Positions 19,761 to 31,613 of a stretch of 64,000 nt of DNA are shown here, piece by piece; position 1 is the stretch's first letter, and the number at the start of each line of letters is the position of its first letter. The DNA is from Zasmidium citrigriseum (lineage: Eukaryota; Ascomycota; Dothideomycetes; Mycosphaerellales; Mycosphaerellaceae), in the NCBI GenBank assembly GCA_002786025.1, contig NHNW01000036.1:248001-312000 (forward strand), read 5' to 3'. A model generated the notes under the pieces. The model ran no database searches and had not been told where the DNA came from. It saw only the letters and a list, made by a program, of their open reading frames with translations. Made by a program: the position numbers and the translations under genes.

Positions 19761-21470
19761 TAAGCTCTAAACATCGGCTTTAAATAAAGCGCTCTTTATA
19801 ACGCTAGACTACCTACTATACCCTCTCGTATTGTCCGCCCTTTAGCCTATATTGCTTCTAGTAGTCTAGAGATACCTTTCCGATTTGCTATAAGCTTAGA
19901 TCGTCGCTATTAAATGCTACCCTTATAGCCTAGATATCCCCTACCTTGTTCTTCTAGTCTAGTCGCTCTATAAGCTAGTAGAAGAAGCGCTCTCGTTACT
20001 CCTTCGTATTAGGTACGGAAACTTAAGAACTACGCGGTAGGCTATCGTTAGCGACGGTAAGGCCGCTACTACCGCTAGTAGCGCTCCTTAGGCGAGTCTC
20101 GAGTACGTTAACGACCTTAACTTAGACTAGACCGCCGCCGTTAGCTCTACGTCCGTTCTTCGTTAATTATAAGCCGCTAGCGGTACGTAGGTTCCTTATT
20201 ATACTATAAACTAGTTAAGTACTAATCTACGCACCTAGATCTTAGATTATAAGGGTACCCCTTCTAATACTAGTTGCCTATATAGATATAAGCTCGGCGA
20301 GGATAGGGTAGTAATATTTAGCCGTATCTACACCCTAATACTAGTAAATACCCTCTGCCTTACTATTATAGTAAGTAGGGTTAGTATAGCGCTATCGAGT
20401 AATAAGTTAGAGCCGCTAGTTACTAGTCTCGTTAAGCTCTCGCTCTACTACTTCGATATCGTCTAGTACCTCTTCGTTAGTAGTCCTTATAGTAGATCTA
20501 GGTACCTAGCCGCTCGCTCTTAGTGTCGATCTTAGTACTTAAGAGCTTAGAAGGTTACGCCTTCGTTAATTACTTACTAGCGTACGAAGGTCTATCTACC
20601 TCTTAGGTTTAGGTAGCTACTCTACCTAATAGACGACGTCTATAAAGAGATCTTTCTTTCCTTCGCTATACTACCTTACTAGCTACTTTATAGCTACCGT
20701 CTAGTACTTATCGTCTATATAGCTAGTAAATCTAGTCGTAGGGGTATCGCTCTTCCTTAGCTTTAAGAATCTATATAATATCGTAAACCTAACTAGCCTA
20801 TATACCTCGATCTTATAGTCCTAGTTCTCGGCTACTTCCTTAGTAATAAAGTCGTCTATCTATTACTAAAACTCCGTCTAGATAGTAGTATTAGTGCTCT
20901 TAATATTAGAGTTGTATATAGTACCGAGCCGCTCTCGCTTCTAATAGATATACTACTAAGATTTATAACGAAATATATCCTCTTCTTTATAAAGACTACT
21001 TTCGTCTATTAATACCCCTTTAGTCTTATTTATAGGAGATCTACGCCTTCGCTTAACCGCCGTTGTATCTTCTTATAAATGTCGCTTTCGGCTAGCCTAT
21101 AATTACGTTAATAACTAAGATATAGAAACTTCTAAGGTTAGCTCTACGTCTAATATATCGATAGGCTCGCGGTCCTATTGTGCGTCTCTTATCGGCGCGT
21201 AACTATTATTAATATCTTCTTCTTTATCTTTATCGTCTATAGGTTCCTTATCTTAGTGCTCGAATAGCTCGAAAGGTAGTAATAAAGGTATATTAGGCTT
21301 AGGTTCGGGTTTAGGCTACTTCTTCGAAGGACTACGATTTAATAGGTTATAAGGGTCGAGGGCACGTTCCGTTAGCTTATAGGTACGTGTAGATTAACGA
21401 ACAATACTAGTATTTAACTACCCTACTATTGTATAGGTTATAGCGTATATTATTAGTTAAAGAAGGTAGA
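19761..21470 (-). pseudogene. possible second reading frame of the same element, opposite strand
   Basis: Beyond the transposase the minus strand reads as a long charged sequence when TAG/TAA are taken as RIP-made stops, for example KRERLGTIYNSNIKST and VYRLVRFTILYRFLKLRKS. The plus strand does not give a comparable reading. I do not recognise the product. It could be an accessory gene of the transposon, a captured host piece, or chance. Limits are rough. Confidence 0.35.
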
Positions 21471-21618
21471 TTAAAGGAATGTTTTAGGACGCGCTAAACG
21501 CGTGTGGTCGGATTTTGGTGTACGGGCTACCTATTTAGGAACTCCGGAATTCGGTCGATCCCAGCCCGCGTTTTTCTCAATCCCGCGGGGTGGGCACGAG
21601 GTTTTGAAATCTTCAATA

Positions 21619-22286
21619 ACATCGCGAATGGCGGTGGCGCACATTGAGCTCTGCAATCCCGTCCTTCGTGGCACCCACATTGTCTGCGAGGCCGCGAAGC
21701 TGCTGCAACATTTTGAGCAACATGTCTGGCACACGGCACAGTTGCAGGAGCTGTCCTCAACCAGTGTGATCAGTGTCTTGGTCACAGGTTGATTTTGCTC
21801 TTCAGCGAACCGCAGCCGCTCGCGATTCTGCGAGCTGGAGCTTGGCTTGCATATGTCCAGTCCCAGGTGCAGGACCTGCCACGCCCATTTCGCCCTTGCC
21901 CTCCTTCACTATCTCTGCCATCTCTTCCATCCCTCGGTTCCCTCCCGTCCGGTCCATCGCGGCAGGGCGTCGCGCCGCGGCGTCTAGCTGGAATGAGTCG
22001 ATGAGGCAGGCTTCTCAATGAGGTGAGGAGGGAGACGATCGGGCGTCACGCCCGCCTTTGAAGGCGGCGGGGACTCAGCCACCTCTCGAATACCAAAGGA
22101 TTCTCTGCGCTTCGAACGGGTGCACTTTGTCGTCGAGCACAGCCTTCGTTTGCCCTGCACACCGTAGCGTGGATCGCACTACTATATCAACACAAGGAAC
22201 AGGTCCTCAAAGGGAAGACCACTAAGCGGCGGTGCAAGCACTCACAGAAATATTAACTCTCAAAAACTTAACTAAAAACCCTAACC
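21619..22286. other. intergenic next to transposon
   Basis: About 670 bp of normal composition. Overlapping short frames exist on both strands, including a Cys-rich one (minus, 21531-21785) that partly runs into the transposon end, but none has a family feature. I support no gene here. Confidence 0.4.
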
Positions 22287-22760
22287 ATGGAAAAATCAGC
22301 TCCACCCCCCTACGTCCCTTCACCTGGAAACTCCGCCCCAAAACGACCATGGACATCACCCCGGCCAGTCACCTACACCCTCAGCTACACCTCGAAAGCT
22401 GCTCGCTCATTCAGCCTCGACCTACCCAATCGTCTCGTGGCAGCACATAGATCCTTTGACCCGAGCACACCGTCTTCCTCCATCCGCGTAATCTCCCACT
22501 TTCTGGCCAACTCACATGGCAACTGGTTCTTCGCCGGAGGGTCAGGTGCCGACCAGCAAGACTATCGATACGTTCGGGTAGTTGTGGAATTGCCTGTCGA
22601 TGATGGAGGCGGTCTGTCGAAGGAGAGCAAGCAGGAGCTTATGGTGCTTATTGTGAGCGCTGTGCAGGCGTATGAGGGGAAGAAGGCGAGAGAGACGGAG
22701 ATTGATGTTGTTGTTAGGGAGATTCAAGGAGAGGATGAGATGTGGGTTGGGGGTAGGTGA
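22287..22760 (+). CDS. hypothetical protein, 157 aa
   Basis: Single exon starting at an ATG in good context (accATGg). The first ~45 residues are Pro/Ser-rich and look unstructured; the rest alternates hydrophobic and charged residues (SSIRVISHFLANSHGNWFFA, YRYVRVVVELPVDD, IDVVVREIQG) as in a small alpha/beta domain. I do not recognise the family. There is no signal peptide or membrane segment. Third-base composition switches from C-rich to G-rich along the frame, as in several undoubted genes here, which supports it being real. Confidence 0.55.
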   Translation: MEKSAPPPYVPSPGNSAPKRPWTSPRPVTYTLSYTSKAARSFSLDLPNRLVAAHRSFDPSTPSSSIRVISHFLANSHGNWFFAGGSGADQQDYRYVRVVVELPVDDGGGLSKESKQELMVLIVSAVQAYEGKKARETEIDVVVREIQGEDEMWVGGR

Positions 22761-22908
22761 TCAATTGGGAGGAGGTTGCGGCTCAATGTTTCATGTCCTT
22801 GGCATGTGGCGAGAGGGACTGGTTTGCATCATGCTTGGCCTGCATGCAGGTCTTCTACTCGAGCGGCACAGCAGGAATCTCAAGTTCAACATCAATCTAG
22901 CAATCAAC

Positions 22909-23537
22909 ATGATTCCCGTTATTTGCACAGCGCCTGTGAAGGCAGAAGTGAGTGACTATTCCCGTCGACCGCGACATCGAAAATGGATACACTGATCTTC
23001 TTATTACAGTTCATCAACGACTTCCTTCTCGAAACATACAACGCCTGTCCCGAAGCTGCTCAAGCGCTCGTTATCATCACTCATACAGATTGGCCGCAAT
23101 ACGCCAACGATGAGTCAGTCCTAAGCCCAGAAGAAGCTCGCAAACAGAAGTCAGTCGTCCGCACCCACGGCGGCGGACCCATGAAAATCCCCTCACGGCC
23201 ACCCTGGACTCACGATTTCGAGTCTCCATTCCTCAACCAGAGCCCGGAAGAGGTTGCCAAGATTCTCCGCGAGGCAGAAGACGCTCCACGATTCCTTTCG
23301 AGAGACTATTGTGCAATTCTTGACCAACAGAGCCTGGAGGATAGAAGTGCACTCGTGGTGAAGACTAAACGGAGTTCAGGGGACAACATGCCACCTGGTT
23401 TTGAGAGTTCGACGATTGTGCAGGTGAGAGAGCCCTTTATGGAGGTTAATGGGTTGCTTCAATCTGCGTGGGCTGGTGTTAGCTCTTTGAGCTCGACGAT
23501 GTGGAATCGATATGAGAGCGGGAGTCGGATGGCATAG
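22909..23537 (+). CDS. hypothetical protein, 188 aa
   Basis: Two exons (22909-22947, 23010-23537) with a GTGAGT...TTACAG intron between. The N-terminus MIPVICTAPVKAEFINDFLL leads into an all-soluble protein with ALVIITHTDWPQYANDE and a MPPGFESSTIVQVREPF segment near the end. It looks like a compact single-domain fungal protein that I have seen only as hypothetical; I cannot name a function. The upstream exon is short, and a start inside exon 2 (ATG 22983 in the intron) is excluded if the intron is real. It lies just after the other unknown gene, on the same strand. Confidence 0.6.
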
Positions 23538-23946
23538 ACATCCGTAAAGTCCTGGAGAACAGTGTCTGTGAGAGTCTCATCAGTCATCATTGTCAAAGCC
23601 TGATACATGGACAGGAGAGTTGGATTCTCTACACTCTCCATTTGACCATCGGTCCTGAACTTTGTCGGACACTTTCTACACCCGAATACACGGAAGTCAG
23701 CATTGATGAGGCGTCTACCCAGCAATATCGCATTGAATGCGAAGCTCAGGATGACTTGACAAGGATCAGCCAACAACCAGTACCGGAAAGCACAATCTTC
23801 TCGCGTCAAAGGTTCTGGGGATTTGGAGGCCGTTCAACTTGATATTCAGTTTGACGAGAGTTTGCATCGCATAAAGGGGCTCGTTCGTTCGGACCATTAG
23901 AGCCTATCGATGCCCAGCAACGATCACCCATGGAGCCTGTCGTGAC
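23538..23946. other. intergenic
   Basis: Roughly 400 bp between two plus-strand genes with no supported coding frame, repeat or RNA. It marks the start of the likely catabolic cluster. Confidence 0.4.
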
Positions 23947-25129
23947 ATGGAACGCAACGACAGTCGTCTAGGGCTTCCCAACTCTACTGCACCGGGGCTT
24001 CCGACGACTGATAAAAGGCCAGTCACTACACCTGCAGACATCAATCATCGAAAGCCCGCTGAATCATCAAAGATCGCGACAAACCCTATCAGCATGCCCC
24101 ACAAGGAAGACTCGGCCGCACTAGGCTCCGTTAACACGACCATCAGCTATCACTCGCCGGAAGGCTATCCAAATGGGAAGAAAGAGATCTTCTTGGGCAC
24201 CGCCGGCGAGAAGCTGAGAAAGCATGACCTCCGGCCGACCACCGTCACAGACATGCGAACATGTGACGACGAAATCACTCTCGACACGCAGGGATTCCAA
24301 CATGTCGTCTCTCCCACTTCGCTCAAGTATGACGACTTCTCCAACTACAACTACGTGAAGGCAAATTACTGGCTTGAGACAAAGGAGATGCTAGAACGTG
24401 TTACCGGCGCACGCAATGTAGTCCCAATGGCCCATGTTATTAGAAGGAGTACCTGGGATGAGATCATTGAGCAAGCCGAGCGAGTGAGGCGAGAACAGGG
24501 CGAGAAGGGGTTGTGTACGGGGATGAACCCGGCGAGATCGGCGCACTGCGATCAGAGTGATTGGGGAGCTGAGCTGGCATTGCGAACGATCTTCTCAAAG
24601 GAGGAAGCTGAGAAGTTGATGAAGAAGCGATGGGGTCAGTCCAGGATTTTGTTCACTTTGATCTCCCTGTGGCTGACATGTTCCAAGGCATCATCAACGT
24701 CTGGCGACCCCTCAAACCCGTCCATCGAGACCCCTTAGCGGTCTGCGACTACCGCACCGTCTCACCAAGCGAAGACCTCGTGGGTGTGGATCTCATCGTC
24801 CCAATGCCCGAGAATCGCAAAGATATCCATCCTAACAGAAGCGACGACTCGATCACGGTCAATCGATGGGATGTCAAGTATAATTCGAAACACAGTGTGC
24901 GTGGACCGTCGAGTAGATTTTGCTGTTGTTGACAGGTTCTCAGTGGTACTACATCTCGAATATGCAACCGGACGAATGTCTGCTGCTCAAGATCTTTGAT
25001 TCGAAGAGAGATGGTCGGGCGAGATGTTGTCCACACACGGCGATTGCGACTGAGTCTGATGAAGGGCCGGCGAGGGAGAGCATTGAGTTGAGGACGCTTG
25101 TGTTTTGGGATGAGGAGCCTGCTGAGTAG
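23947..25129 (+). CDS. CmcJ/AsaB-type hydroxylase/desaturase-like protein
   Basis: Three exons (23947-24634, 24688-24896, 24944-25129) give 360 aa. After a disordered N-terminus of about 50 residues come YDDFSNYNYVKANYW, VVPMAHVIRRS and, across the first junction, RWGIINVWRPLKPVHRDPL; then KHSWYYISNMQPDECLLLKIFDS and CPHTAIATESD. This is the family annotated as 7alpha-cephem-methoxylase P8 chain-like, GA4-desaturase-like or AsaB. The HRDPLAV, HSWYY and CPHTA segments hold the conserved His residues. Members act in secondary metabolism or hydroxy-acid chemistry, often with unproven cofactors. It opens a same-region cluster with a PLP dehydratase, dehydrogenase, transporter and aldolase. The start could also be the Met at codon 50. 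Confidence 0.83.
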
Positions 25130-25435
25130 GCTTGATTTGGCTCTCTGTTGTGAGTCGTATGTAAGTCAGAGATTGATCTAGGAGGCAAGAGTGGTCGAGT
25201 CCATCTTCACAAGACCCACTCATCTCATCGCTCTTGCTTTGCGCCAATCATGTATCGGCTTAGTCAGACATTGTGGATACTGGTAGGGCGTAAGTGAAGG
25301 CTTTGAATGGACAACTTTCAGGAAACATCGATCAATCATTTCCTTGTGAATGGTCTATCAAGAAGACTCCCTTCGCAGACAGTCGTGCGATTGATTTGAC
25401 ATCTATCAAGTCCCTTCCCACCGACCAAAATCGGC
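25130..25435. other. intergenic
   Basis: About 300 bp between the CmcJ-like gene and the dehydratase, both on the plus strand. It holds the dehydratase promoter. Nothing else recognised. Confidence 0.4.
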
Positions 25436-26590
25436 ATGGCCGAATCCTTGGAAGGTGCTGCGGCCAAGCAGCCTTGGATCGAAACGCCCTTGGTATGGTC
25501 CAAACGCTTGTCCGAGTTATCAGGATAGTAAGTATTCCATCTCTTCATCGACTATGAGGAATGACCTAACGTCGTGTACAGCAACATCTACCTGAAGCTT
25601 GAGAACAACCAGCCATCCGGATCATTCAAAAGCCGCGGTATGGCTAATCTCATTCGTGCCCATCTTCCAAAGGGCTCTATGAATGGCAGTGTCGATGGTC
25701 AAGAGACTCTCAAGAAGACGCACTTCTTCTGCAGCTCAGGCGGAAACGCAGGTCTTGGCTGTGTCTCTGCCGCAGTCACATACGGCTGTCCGGCGACCAT
25801 CGTTGTCCCGAATTCGACATCCGACTACATGATTGCCAAGATAAAGACCGCTGGAGCCACGGCAGTCCTCCAGACTGGAGCATCATGGTTCGAAGCGGAC
25901 GAATATCTCCGGAACCAGGTCCTGCCAGAAGCCCGAGAGCAAGGGCAGACGGCGATATACGTCCCTCCTTTCGATCACCCTGCCGTTTGGGCTGGTAACT
26001 CGACCGTCGTTGACGACATTGTTCGACAACTTCCTACCGTGGATAAGCACTACCCAATTCACGGAGCTCCCAAGACTGAACGGCCTGAACTACCAGATGC
26101 CATCATCTGTAGCGTTGGCGGCGGCGGTCTTCTGAACGGCATCATGCAGGGGCTTGAGAGACACTCAGCATGGGACAGCGCAACCAAGCCGAAAGTCCTG
26201 GCGATGGAGACTGTTGGAGCAGATGCTCTCTCCAAATCTGTACAGCAAGGAGAGCTGATCACATTGCCTGCCATAACGAGCGTTGCTACTACACTTGGGG
26301 CTCGAACAGTATCTGAGCAGGCATTCAAGTATGCCATGAACAAGGACCGTATAACATGTGCCACGCTCACAGACAAGGAGACTGTGGAGGCTTGCAAGCG
26401 ATTTGCGGATGACGAGCGACTTTTGGTTGAACCAGCGTGCGCAGTATCGTTGGCAGTGCTGTACACAGGCAAGCTCAAAACGTTCCTTCCCGACTTAAGA
26501 CCGGGCAGTCGTGTCGTTGTGATTGTTTGCGGAGGCAGCGGGCTGTCGATTGAGATTTTGAACAAATACATCAAGGATTATCTAGACTAG
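25436..26590 (+). CDS. PLP-dependent L-serine/threonine dehydratase (catabolic type)
   Basis: Two exons (25436-25527, 25582-26590) encode 366 aa, the usual length of cytosolic Cha1-type enzymes. PSGSFKSRG carries the Lys that binds pyridoxal phosphate, SSGGNAGLG the substrate loop, and CSVGGGGLLNG the phosphate-binding glycine loop; IVCGGSG closes the site. There is no C-terminal ACT-type regulatory domain, so it is the catabolic rather than the isoleucine-biosynthetic form. The reaction is L-serine or L-threonine (or a hydroxy-aspartate) to the 2-oxo acid plus ammonia. Its neighbours suggest that the oxo acid is passed to a dehydrogenase or aldolase. Confidence 0.9.
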
Positions 26591-26639
26591 ATGCTGGAGC
26601 ATTTGGAGCAACAAACACATGCGATGGCCAGCTCATTGA

Positions 26640-27828
26640 TCATATCAACCTGGCTTTACTTCCAACCTTGACCGCCGACTCATGAAGATTATCAATCTCC
26701 TGCCACGTATACGGAATACCCTCCTTCTCCCTCACCACTTGCCGTTCCGCCTCCATCTCCCCAGCCGTATAAATCCTCGTCACCCCATCCGCAGGCGCAC
26801 AATCGCGAATCCGATCCATCAACGTATCCATGCGTTGAAGGTACTCTTCTCTCGAATCGAGAAACGCCTCAGGCTTGAAGACCATAAACCAATGCCCAAC
26901 GCCTTGAGGCTTGCTTACGTCTGAGTACTGGTCGTTGACGTCTCCTGCGAAAGCAGCTCCTGTGATGAGGCCGCCGAAGATGTCCATCATGGTAGCGAGA
27001 CCTGAGCCTTTGGGACCTCCGATCGGGAGGACTGTGCCTTTGAGAGCTGCGAAGGGGTCTGTTGTTGGTCGACCGTCGGCGTCGAGCATCCAGTCTGCTG
27101 GGATTTTTTCGCCTCTTCGGGCTGCTTTGCGGACTTTTCCCTGATTACCACGTTAGACAGTCCCGAGATTTGGACAATTTGAACGTACTCTTGCTACTAC
27201 CGAGGGAGACATGTCTAATATGAAGTCTCCTTTCTCTCCGCCGGGAAAGCCGACAGCCATGGGACTGGTTCCTAGCAAAGGCTCTTTGCTGCCCCAAGGT
27301 GGCATCGAGCGACTGGCGTTTGTGAACACCATGGCAGCGGAGCCCTTCTCAATAGCCTTCAACAAGTACGTCGCCGCCATTCCGAAGTGACTGCTATTCT
27401 TAACAGCAGTAATGCCAACACCAAATGTCTCGGTCATATGTATGCAGTGATCGATCGCTTTATGACCGGCAACGAATCCAAAGCCGCTCTGAGCATCGAT
27501 TCTCGCCATGACAGGTGTCTTTTGATCGATGTTGAACAATGGCGACCTCCTTGAAGTCAGTCAATGAAAAATACGCATGTTGTAACGAAGAGCCTCACAG
27601 TGTTAGCGATCCAGCCTCAATACGGGCGATGTATCCAGGAAGTCGGTTGAGACCATGAGTATCGACGCCTCGAAGGTCTGCAAGCACGAGGCTGTCGGCC
27701 ACGATCTTGGCATGCTCATCAGGTACGCCGACTTGTTGTAGTACTCTTGTAGCCCACTCTCGAGCTTGAGTCGGAGGAATGTTGATTGTACCGCCCGTCA
27801 TCTCGACGGTAGGTTGTGTTCTGGTCAT
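26640..27828 (-). CDS. Ldh2/malate dehydrogenase-family oxidoreductase
   Basis: Three minus-strand exons (27599-27828, 27189-27549, 26640-27140) give 363 aa. Typical family features are DLRGVDTHGLNRLPGY at the N-terminus (catalytic His), VKNSSHFGMAATYLLKA, PPWGSKEPLLGTSPMAVGFP, and PIGGPKGSGLATMMDIFGG. The family (type 2 malate/L-lactate/L-sulfolactate dehydrogenases, diketogulonate and ureidoglycolate dehydrogenases) uses NAD(P) with its own non-Rossmann fold to interconvert 2-hydroxy and 2-oxo acids. It is convergent with the dehydratase gene (49 bp between stops) and divergent from the transporter. Substrate not readable. Confidence 0.9.
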
Positions 27829-28290
27829 GTTCGTGTTGCTCTCAACAGCTCACGTTCTCGCAACATATTTAGGTTCCTCTTTTCTTCGCCCTAGCCAAGA
27901 TCATTGTGTCGATCGTGTGCCTCCATGACTTTATTTCCGCGGTACGATGGCTGGCGAAGGAGTTCGGAGTCCTCCGGCATGCAGCATCGTAGCTGGTGAA
28001 GGCCCGGAATCCTTCAGGGAGATCTCCGTGTGGGAGAACCATTGCGCCATGATCCACAACCCGGCCCTCAATGGTCTGTGAAATGCGAGATCAATGACTT
28101 GCCGTACTCCGGCTTGTCTCTGCTAAGAGTGAGGAGAACGCCGTCCAGCAGGAAGTGGCGTTATACGAGGTTACCAAGTCGGAGGGGAACGACTAGGTCC
28201 TAGACTCATAGTGTTCCCTTGATATGTTCTTATGATCGTCCTGCTTCGACTTTAGCTGTATCGTATCGTGACAGCTTTGTTGTCAACACC
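27829..28290. other. divergent promoter region of dehydrogenase and transporter
   Basis: About 460 bp between start codons pointing apart, which could let one regulator control both. No coding signal seen. Confidence 0.45.
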
Positions 28291-30230
28291 ATGTTCTTCT
28301 TGAAGAAACTTCTGCTGTCCAGGCATGGAAACGAACATCTGCCAGAGCAAGTGCTCAATGGGCGCCTGTTTTACGGCATTCTCGGTATTTCGACGGCTGA
28401 CCGTGCACTTGATAGACAGAAAGCTGACCTGACCAGTCTATGGCTTCATGGGAGCCGTTCGCGGCCTCGACGAAGGTCTCATTGGAACGACAACAACGCT
28501 GCCTTCATTCTCGAATCACTTCAAGCTGGAGGATCCGTCGCTGAGTGCCAATGCACAAGCCAATAGACTCTCTAATATCACGTCCATGGTGCAGCTCGGT
28601 TCCATTGCTGGGTCCCTGGTGGCTTTCTTCTTGACTGACAAGATCGGTCGAGTTTGGGCAGTTCGAGAGCTCGTTCTCGTGTGGAGTAAGCCTTCCCCTG
28701 CCATCGGCGAAGTATTAGGAGGTATTAACCGGGTAATCGCAGTGATTGGCATCGCCATCTATCTGGCCGCTGCAGCGAACGGCAGCCTTGCTATGGTCAT
28801 AGCAGGACGATTCATCGCCGGCGTTGGAATCGGCCAGACCACAGTCGTAGGACCGACATACTTGGCTGAGATTGCACCAGGTGCCTTCCGAGGCCTGGCG
28901 GTCTCTGTCTTCGCCGGAATGGTGCGTAAACTCAAGGGCAGAAGCCATCCTGTATTGTGTCTGAGACATCTACTGACCTTCTGTCCTTCACTTTTAGGTA
29001 TATTTCGGGACGATGCTGGCCTACTTCGCTGCCTGGGGTTCGTCCTTGCATGTCCGTGACGACGCTCAGCTGCGGTGGATTTTGCCCAACCTCCTCCACG
29101 TCTACTTCGCCGCTTTGATCGCCCTGGGCTCGTTGTTCTCGAACGAGTCCCCCAGGTGGCTGGTGAAGGTTGGAAAGATTCAACAAGCCGGACAGAATCT
29201 CTCCAAGATCCGCAACCTGCCCGAAGATCACGATTTTGTGATCGGCGAACTGAAAGACATCAGCGACCAGCTCGAGCGAGAAGCAGAGGCCACACAGACC
29301 AACGACCGATGGGCCATCCTGCGAGAGTTCGTCGTCCCACCGCCAAACCGGTATCGATTGATGTTATCAATCATGACCCAGCTGCTGAGCCAATGGTCCG
29401 GGGCATCCAGCATCACGATCTACGCTCCTCGTTACTTCGCCATGATCGGGACATCCGGAACAGAAGGTCGCCTCCTCGCAACAGCAGTCTTGGGCGCCGT
29501 GAAATTGGCCACCGCGATCATCTGTGCCATCTTTCTCATCGATTGGCTTGGGAGGAAGAGGTCTATGCTCGGCGGCATAACACTCCAGTCCATTGCTCTC
29601 CTCTATGTCGCCATCTTCCTCCAGATTGATGGCCAAGCTGAGGGCCCGCAGTCACCCAGCACGCAAAGAGCCGCTACCGGGGCCGTCGTCATGATATACA
29701 TGAGCGGTGTTGGGTGGGCGGCTGGGTGGAACACGATGCAGTATCTGATGAGTGCCGAGACGTATCCACTACGCCTTCGAGCATTGGGAAGCTCCGTAGC
29801 CATGGTTTTGCACTTCGCCAATCAGTAAGTACCCAAAATGGCAACAAGGCCAGTGTGTCTTTGCTGACTGCTGCATAGGTTTGGAAATTCGAAAGCAGTG
29901 CCTGAGATGTTCATCGGGCTCACAAACGCCGGTACCATGTTCTTCTTCGCCGCAGTATCTGCCGTTGGACTCCTTTGGGTCTGGTTCTTCGTGCCTGAGT
30001 TGAAGGGCATGAGCTTGGAGTCCGTCGATGCTGTGTTCGACCTTCCATGGCGTAAGTTGTATAATTCGTCCTCTTTCTGGCCAGTTGCTGACAACAAAGC
30101 AGATGTCATCGGACGTAAAGGCCCACGTCTGGTCCGAGATCTAGACGATCTTGATGACTTTGAACAAGTCGCCGAAGCAAAATCGAACGATATGACAATC
30201 GAGCGCTTGAATGACGGCAAGAATGCTTGA
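28291..30230 (+). CDS. MFS sugar/quinate-type transporter
   Basis: Six exons (28291-28384, 28437-28685, 28743-28921, 28998-29824, 29879-30051, 30103-30230) encode 549 aa. Sugar-porter motifs are YGFMGAVRGLDEGLIGT in helix 1, DKIGRVWAVRE in loop 2-3, AGRFIAGVGIGQTTVV in helix 4, ESPRWLVK after helix 6, DWLGRKRSM in loop 8-9 and PELKGMSLESVD after helix 12, then LPWHVIGRKG. About 12 membrane helices in the plasma membrane are expected. Within the family, this form is close to quinate/hexose and acid-sugar porters. The setting next to 2-hydroxy-acid enzymes hints at uptake of a sugar acid or other carbon source. Confidence 0.9.
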
Positions 30231-30704
30231 GAGATGTCAAGCTGGTGATCGCTCAAGGCCCAACCAGCCTATCATCAGTCTGGCCTCATAGGTCGTGAAA
30301 CGCTTCATTGAATGCCAGTCGTTTCTGTAGTCCAAGTATTCGCAAAAGTTCCAACCTTCCTCAAGCCCGTCTCAAATCGCCGTAAAGCTCCTTGTGCCAT
30401 TATAGATCTGCTGCAACGTTCTTCGGCAGATGAGCGAATGGAGAGTTGAAGAAATGTATTCGGTGCTATGCAGGAGCCGGATGCATCCGCTCGGCTGGAT
30501 GGCTCCGTTTTTGACATGAAGAGCGTCTGTCATAACGGGACACACCTCTCGGACGATATCGGCCATGTCGATCAAAGACTGGAGATAGTAGCTCGTTAAA
30601 GAGGATTCTCAAATGTACGAATTTCTGTCACCTTTCGCCTCGAGACGTCAGGCTTTCAGAATTGAAGCCCAGCTCTTATCCACTCAGTTTTGCCGCCACA
30701 AGTC
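30231..30704. other. intergenic
   Basis: About 470 bp between transporter and aldolase genes on the same strand. Short frames on both strands have no recognisable content. Confidence 0.4.
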
Positions 30705-31550
30705 ATGTCTCAGCAAGCATTGAAAGCCATCGGTCGTTTTGCATCTTGTGATGTCAGTCTGATAGTCGTCAGACGTCAATCTCCCACTGACTTCTGTTTC
30801 AGGTCGCAGATGCTCTGGTCAAGCTCGGCCATCGATATGGCGGCTACATGCACGGCATCAAGATGTTCTCGCCTGATGCTCAAGCCGGAGACACCAAGAT
30901 CTTCGGTCCTGCGTATACAGTGCGTGTTGGCTCAGCCTTTCCCAGTCCATCTATTGCAGCTTTGTTGACTGATATTTGACAATGCAGGTCTTGATGGTCG
31001 ATGCAGCAGACACAACTTCTCCGACTCCGTCTTCGCATTTCGTGGACAGCATTCCAGAGGGAAGCGTGGTTCTCATCTCGCAGCCTCGCTCCCTATTCAC
31101 AGCCTGCTGGGGCGGCCTGATGGCCACGAGGGCGCAACGACTCGGCGCCAAAGGCATCGTCATTGATGGAAACTTCCGCGACATCAATGAACATCGTGAG
31201 CTGGGGATGCCGGTGGGTCTGACCTTATTACTTGTCAGAGATCATTTGCTTATATTTGAGTCCAGATGTTCGCTCGTGCCATCGCTGCTCCTGGATCCGC
31301 ATCCTTCACTCGCAGTGCTGCAATCAACGTTCCGGTGCAGTTCACGTCAGAAACGCAGTTGCGACCATTGACGATCAAGCCCGGAGATTACATTCTTGCA
31401 GATGCAGATGGAGTTGTGGCTATCCCACCAGAGAAAGCCGAAGACTGTTTGAGGCTGGTCCAGGAGAGAGCGCAGATTGACGAGCAGACTCTCGCAGCCT
31501 TACAGAACGGTGAAGCAATGGGTCCTGTCATTGCTCGTCTGAGAAAGTAG
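30705..31550 (+). CDS. RraA-family 4-hydroxy-4-methyl-2-oxoglutarate aldolase / oxaloacetate decarboxylase-like
   Basis: Four exons (30705-30752, 30803-30919, 30988-31212, 31266-31550) give 224 aa, the usual size. Family features are DVADALVKLGHRYGG at the start, MVDAADTTSP, WGGLMATRAQRLGAKGIV and IDGNFRDINEHRELGMP (the G-x(20)-R-D core that binds Mg and the enolate) and then a VPVQF...GDYILADADGVVAIPP block. Fungal members split 4-hydroxy-2-oxo acids into pyruvate plus a second oxo acid, or decarboxylate oxaloacetate. The gene ends 63 bp from the 3' end of a Zn2Cys6 regulator. Substrate is inferred only. Confidence 0.88.
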
Positions 31551-31613
31551 TATCATGAGGTTGTCACCCGCTGTACATAGCTTGCTGTATCGAACGCTCT
31601 GTCGTCTTTGGTC

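Larger units (their letters stand above)
18103..21616 (+). mobile_element. RIP-mutated Tc1/mariner-type DNA transposon
   Basis: Both ends carry a matching inverted repeat (18103-18136 against 21583-21616): the inner ~25 bp are identical, the outer ~9 bp differ at several positions. Each end is flanked by TA (18101-18102 and 21617-21618), the target duplication of this superfamily. The 3.5-kb length is long for the group, and about 2 kb lies beyond the transposase. Between about 18,240 and 21,480 the dinucleotides CA and TG are almost absent while CG is kept, the mark of RIP at CpA. A small number of unmutated CA sites remain. Ends of about 130 bp are normal. Confidence 0.75.

Noticed and set aside
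18240..21480. AT-rich core taken as a centromere-like or mitochondrial insert
   Set aside because: Readable DDE transposase, inverted ends and selective loss of CA/TG with CG kept point to a RIP-mutated transposon.
17893..21785. Possible gene interrupted by the Tc1-type element (minus-strand frames on both sides)
   Set aside because: Joining the flanks at a single TA closes the frame after a few codons because the left side reads TATA, and neither piece shows a family feature.
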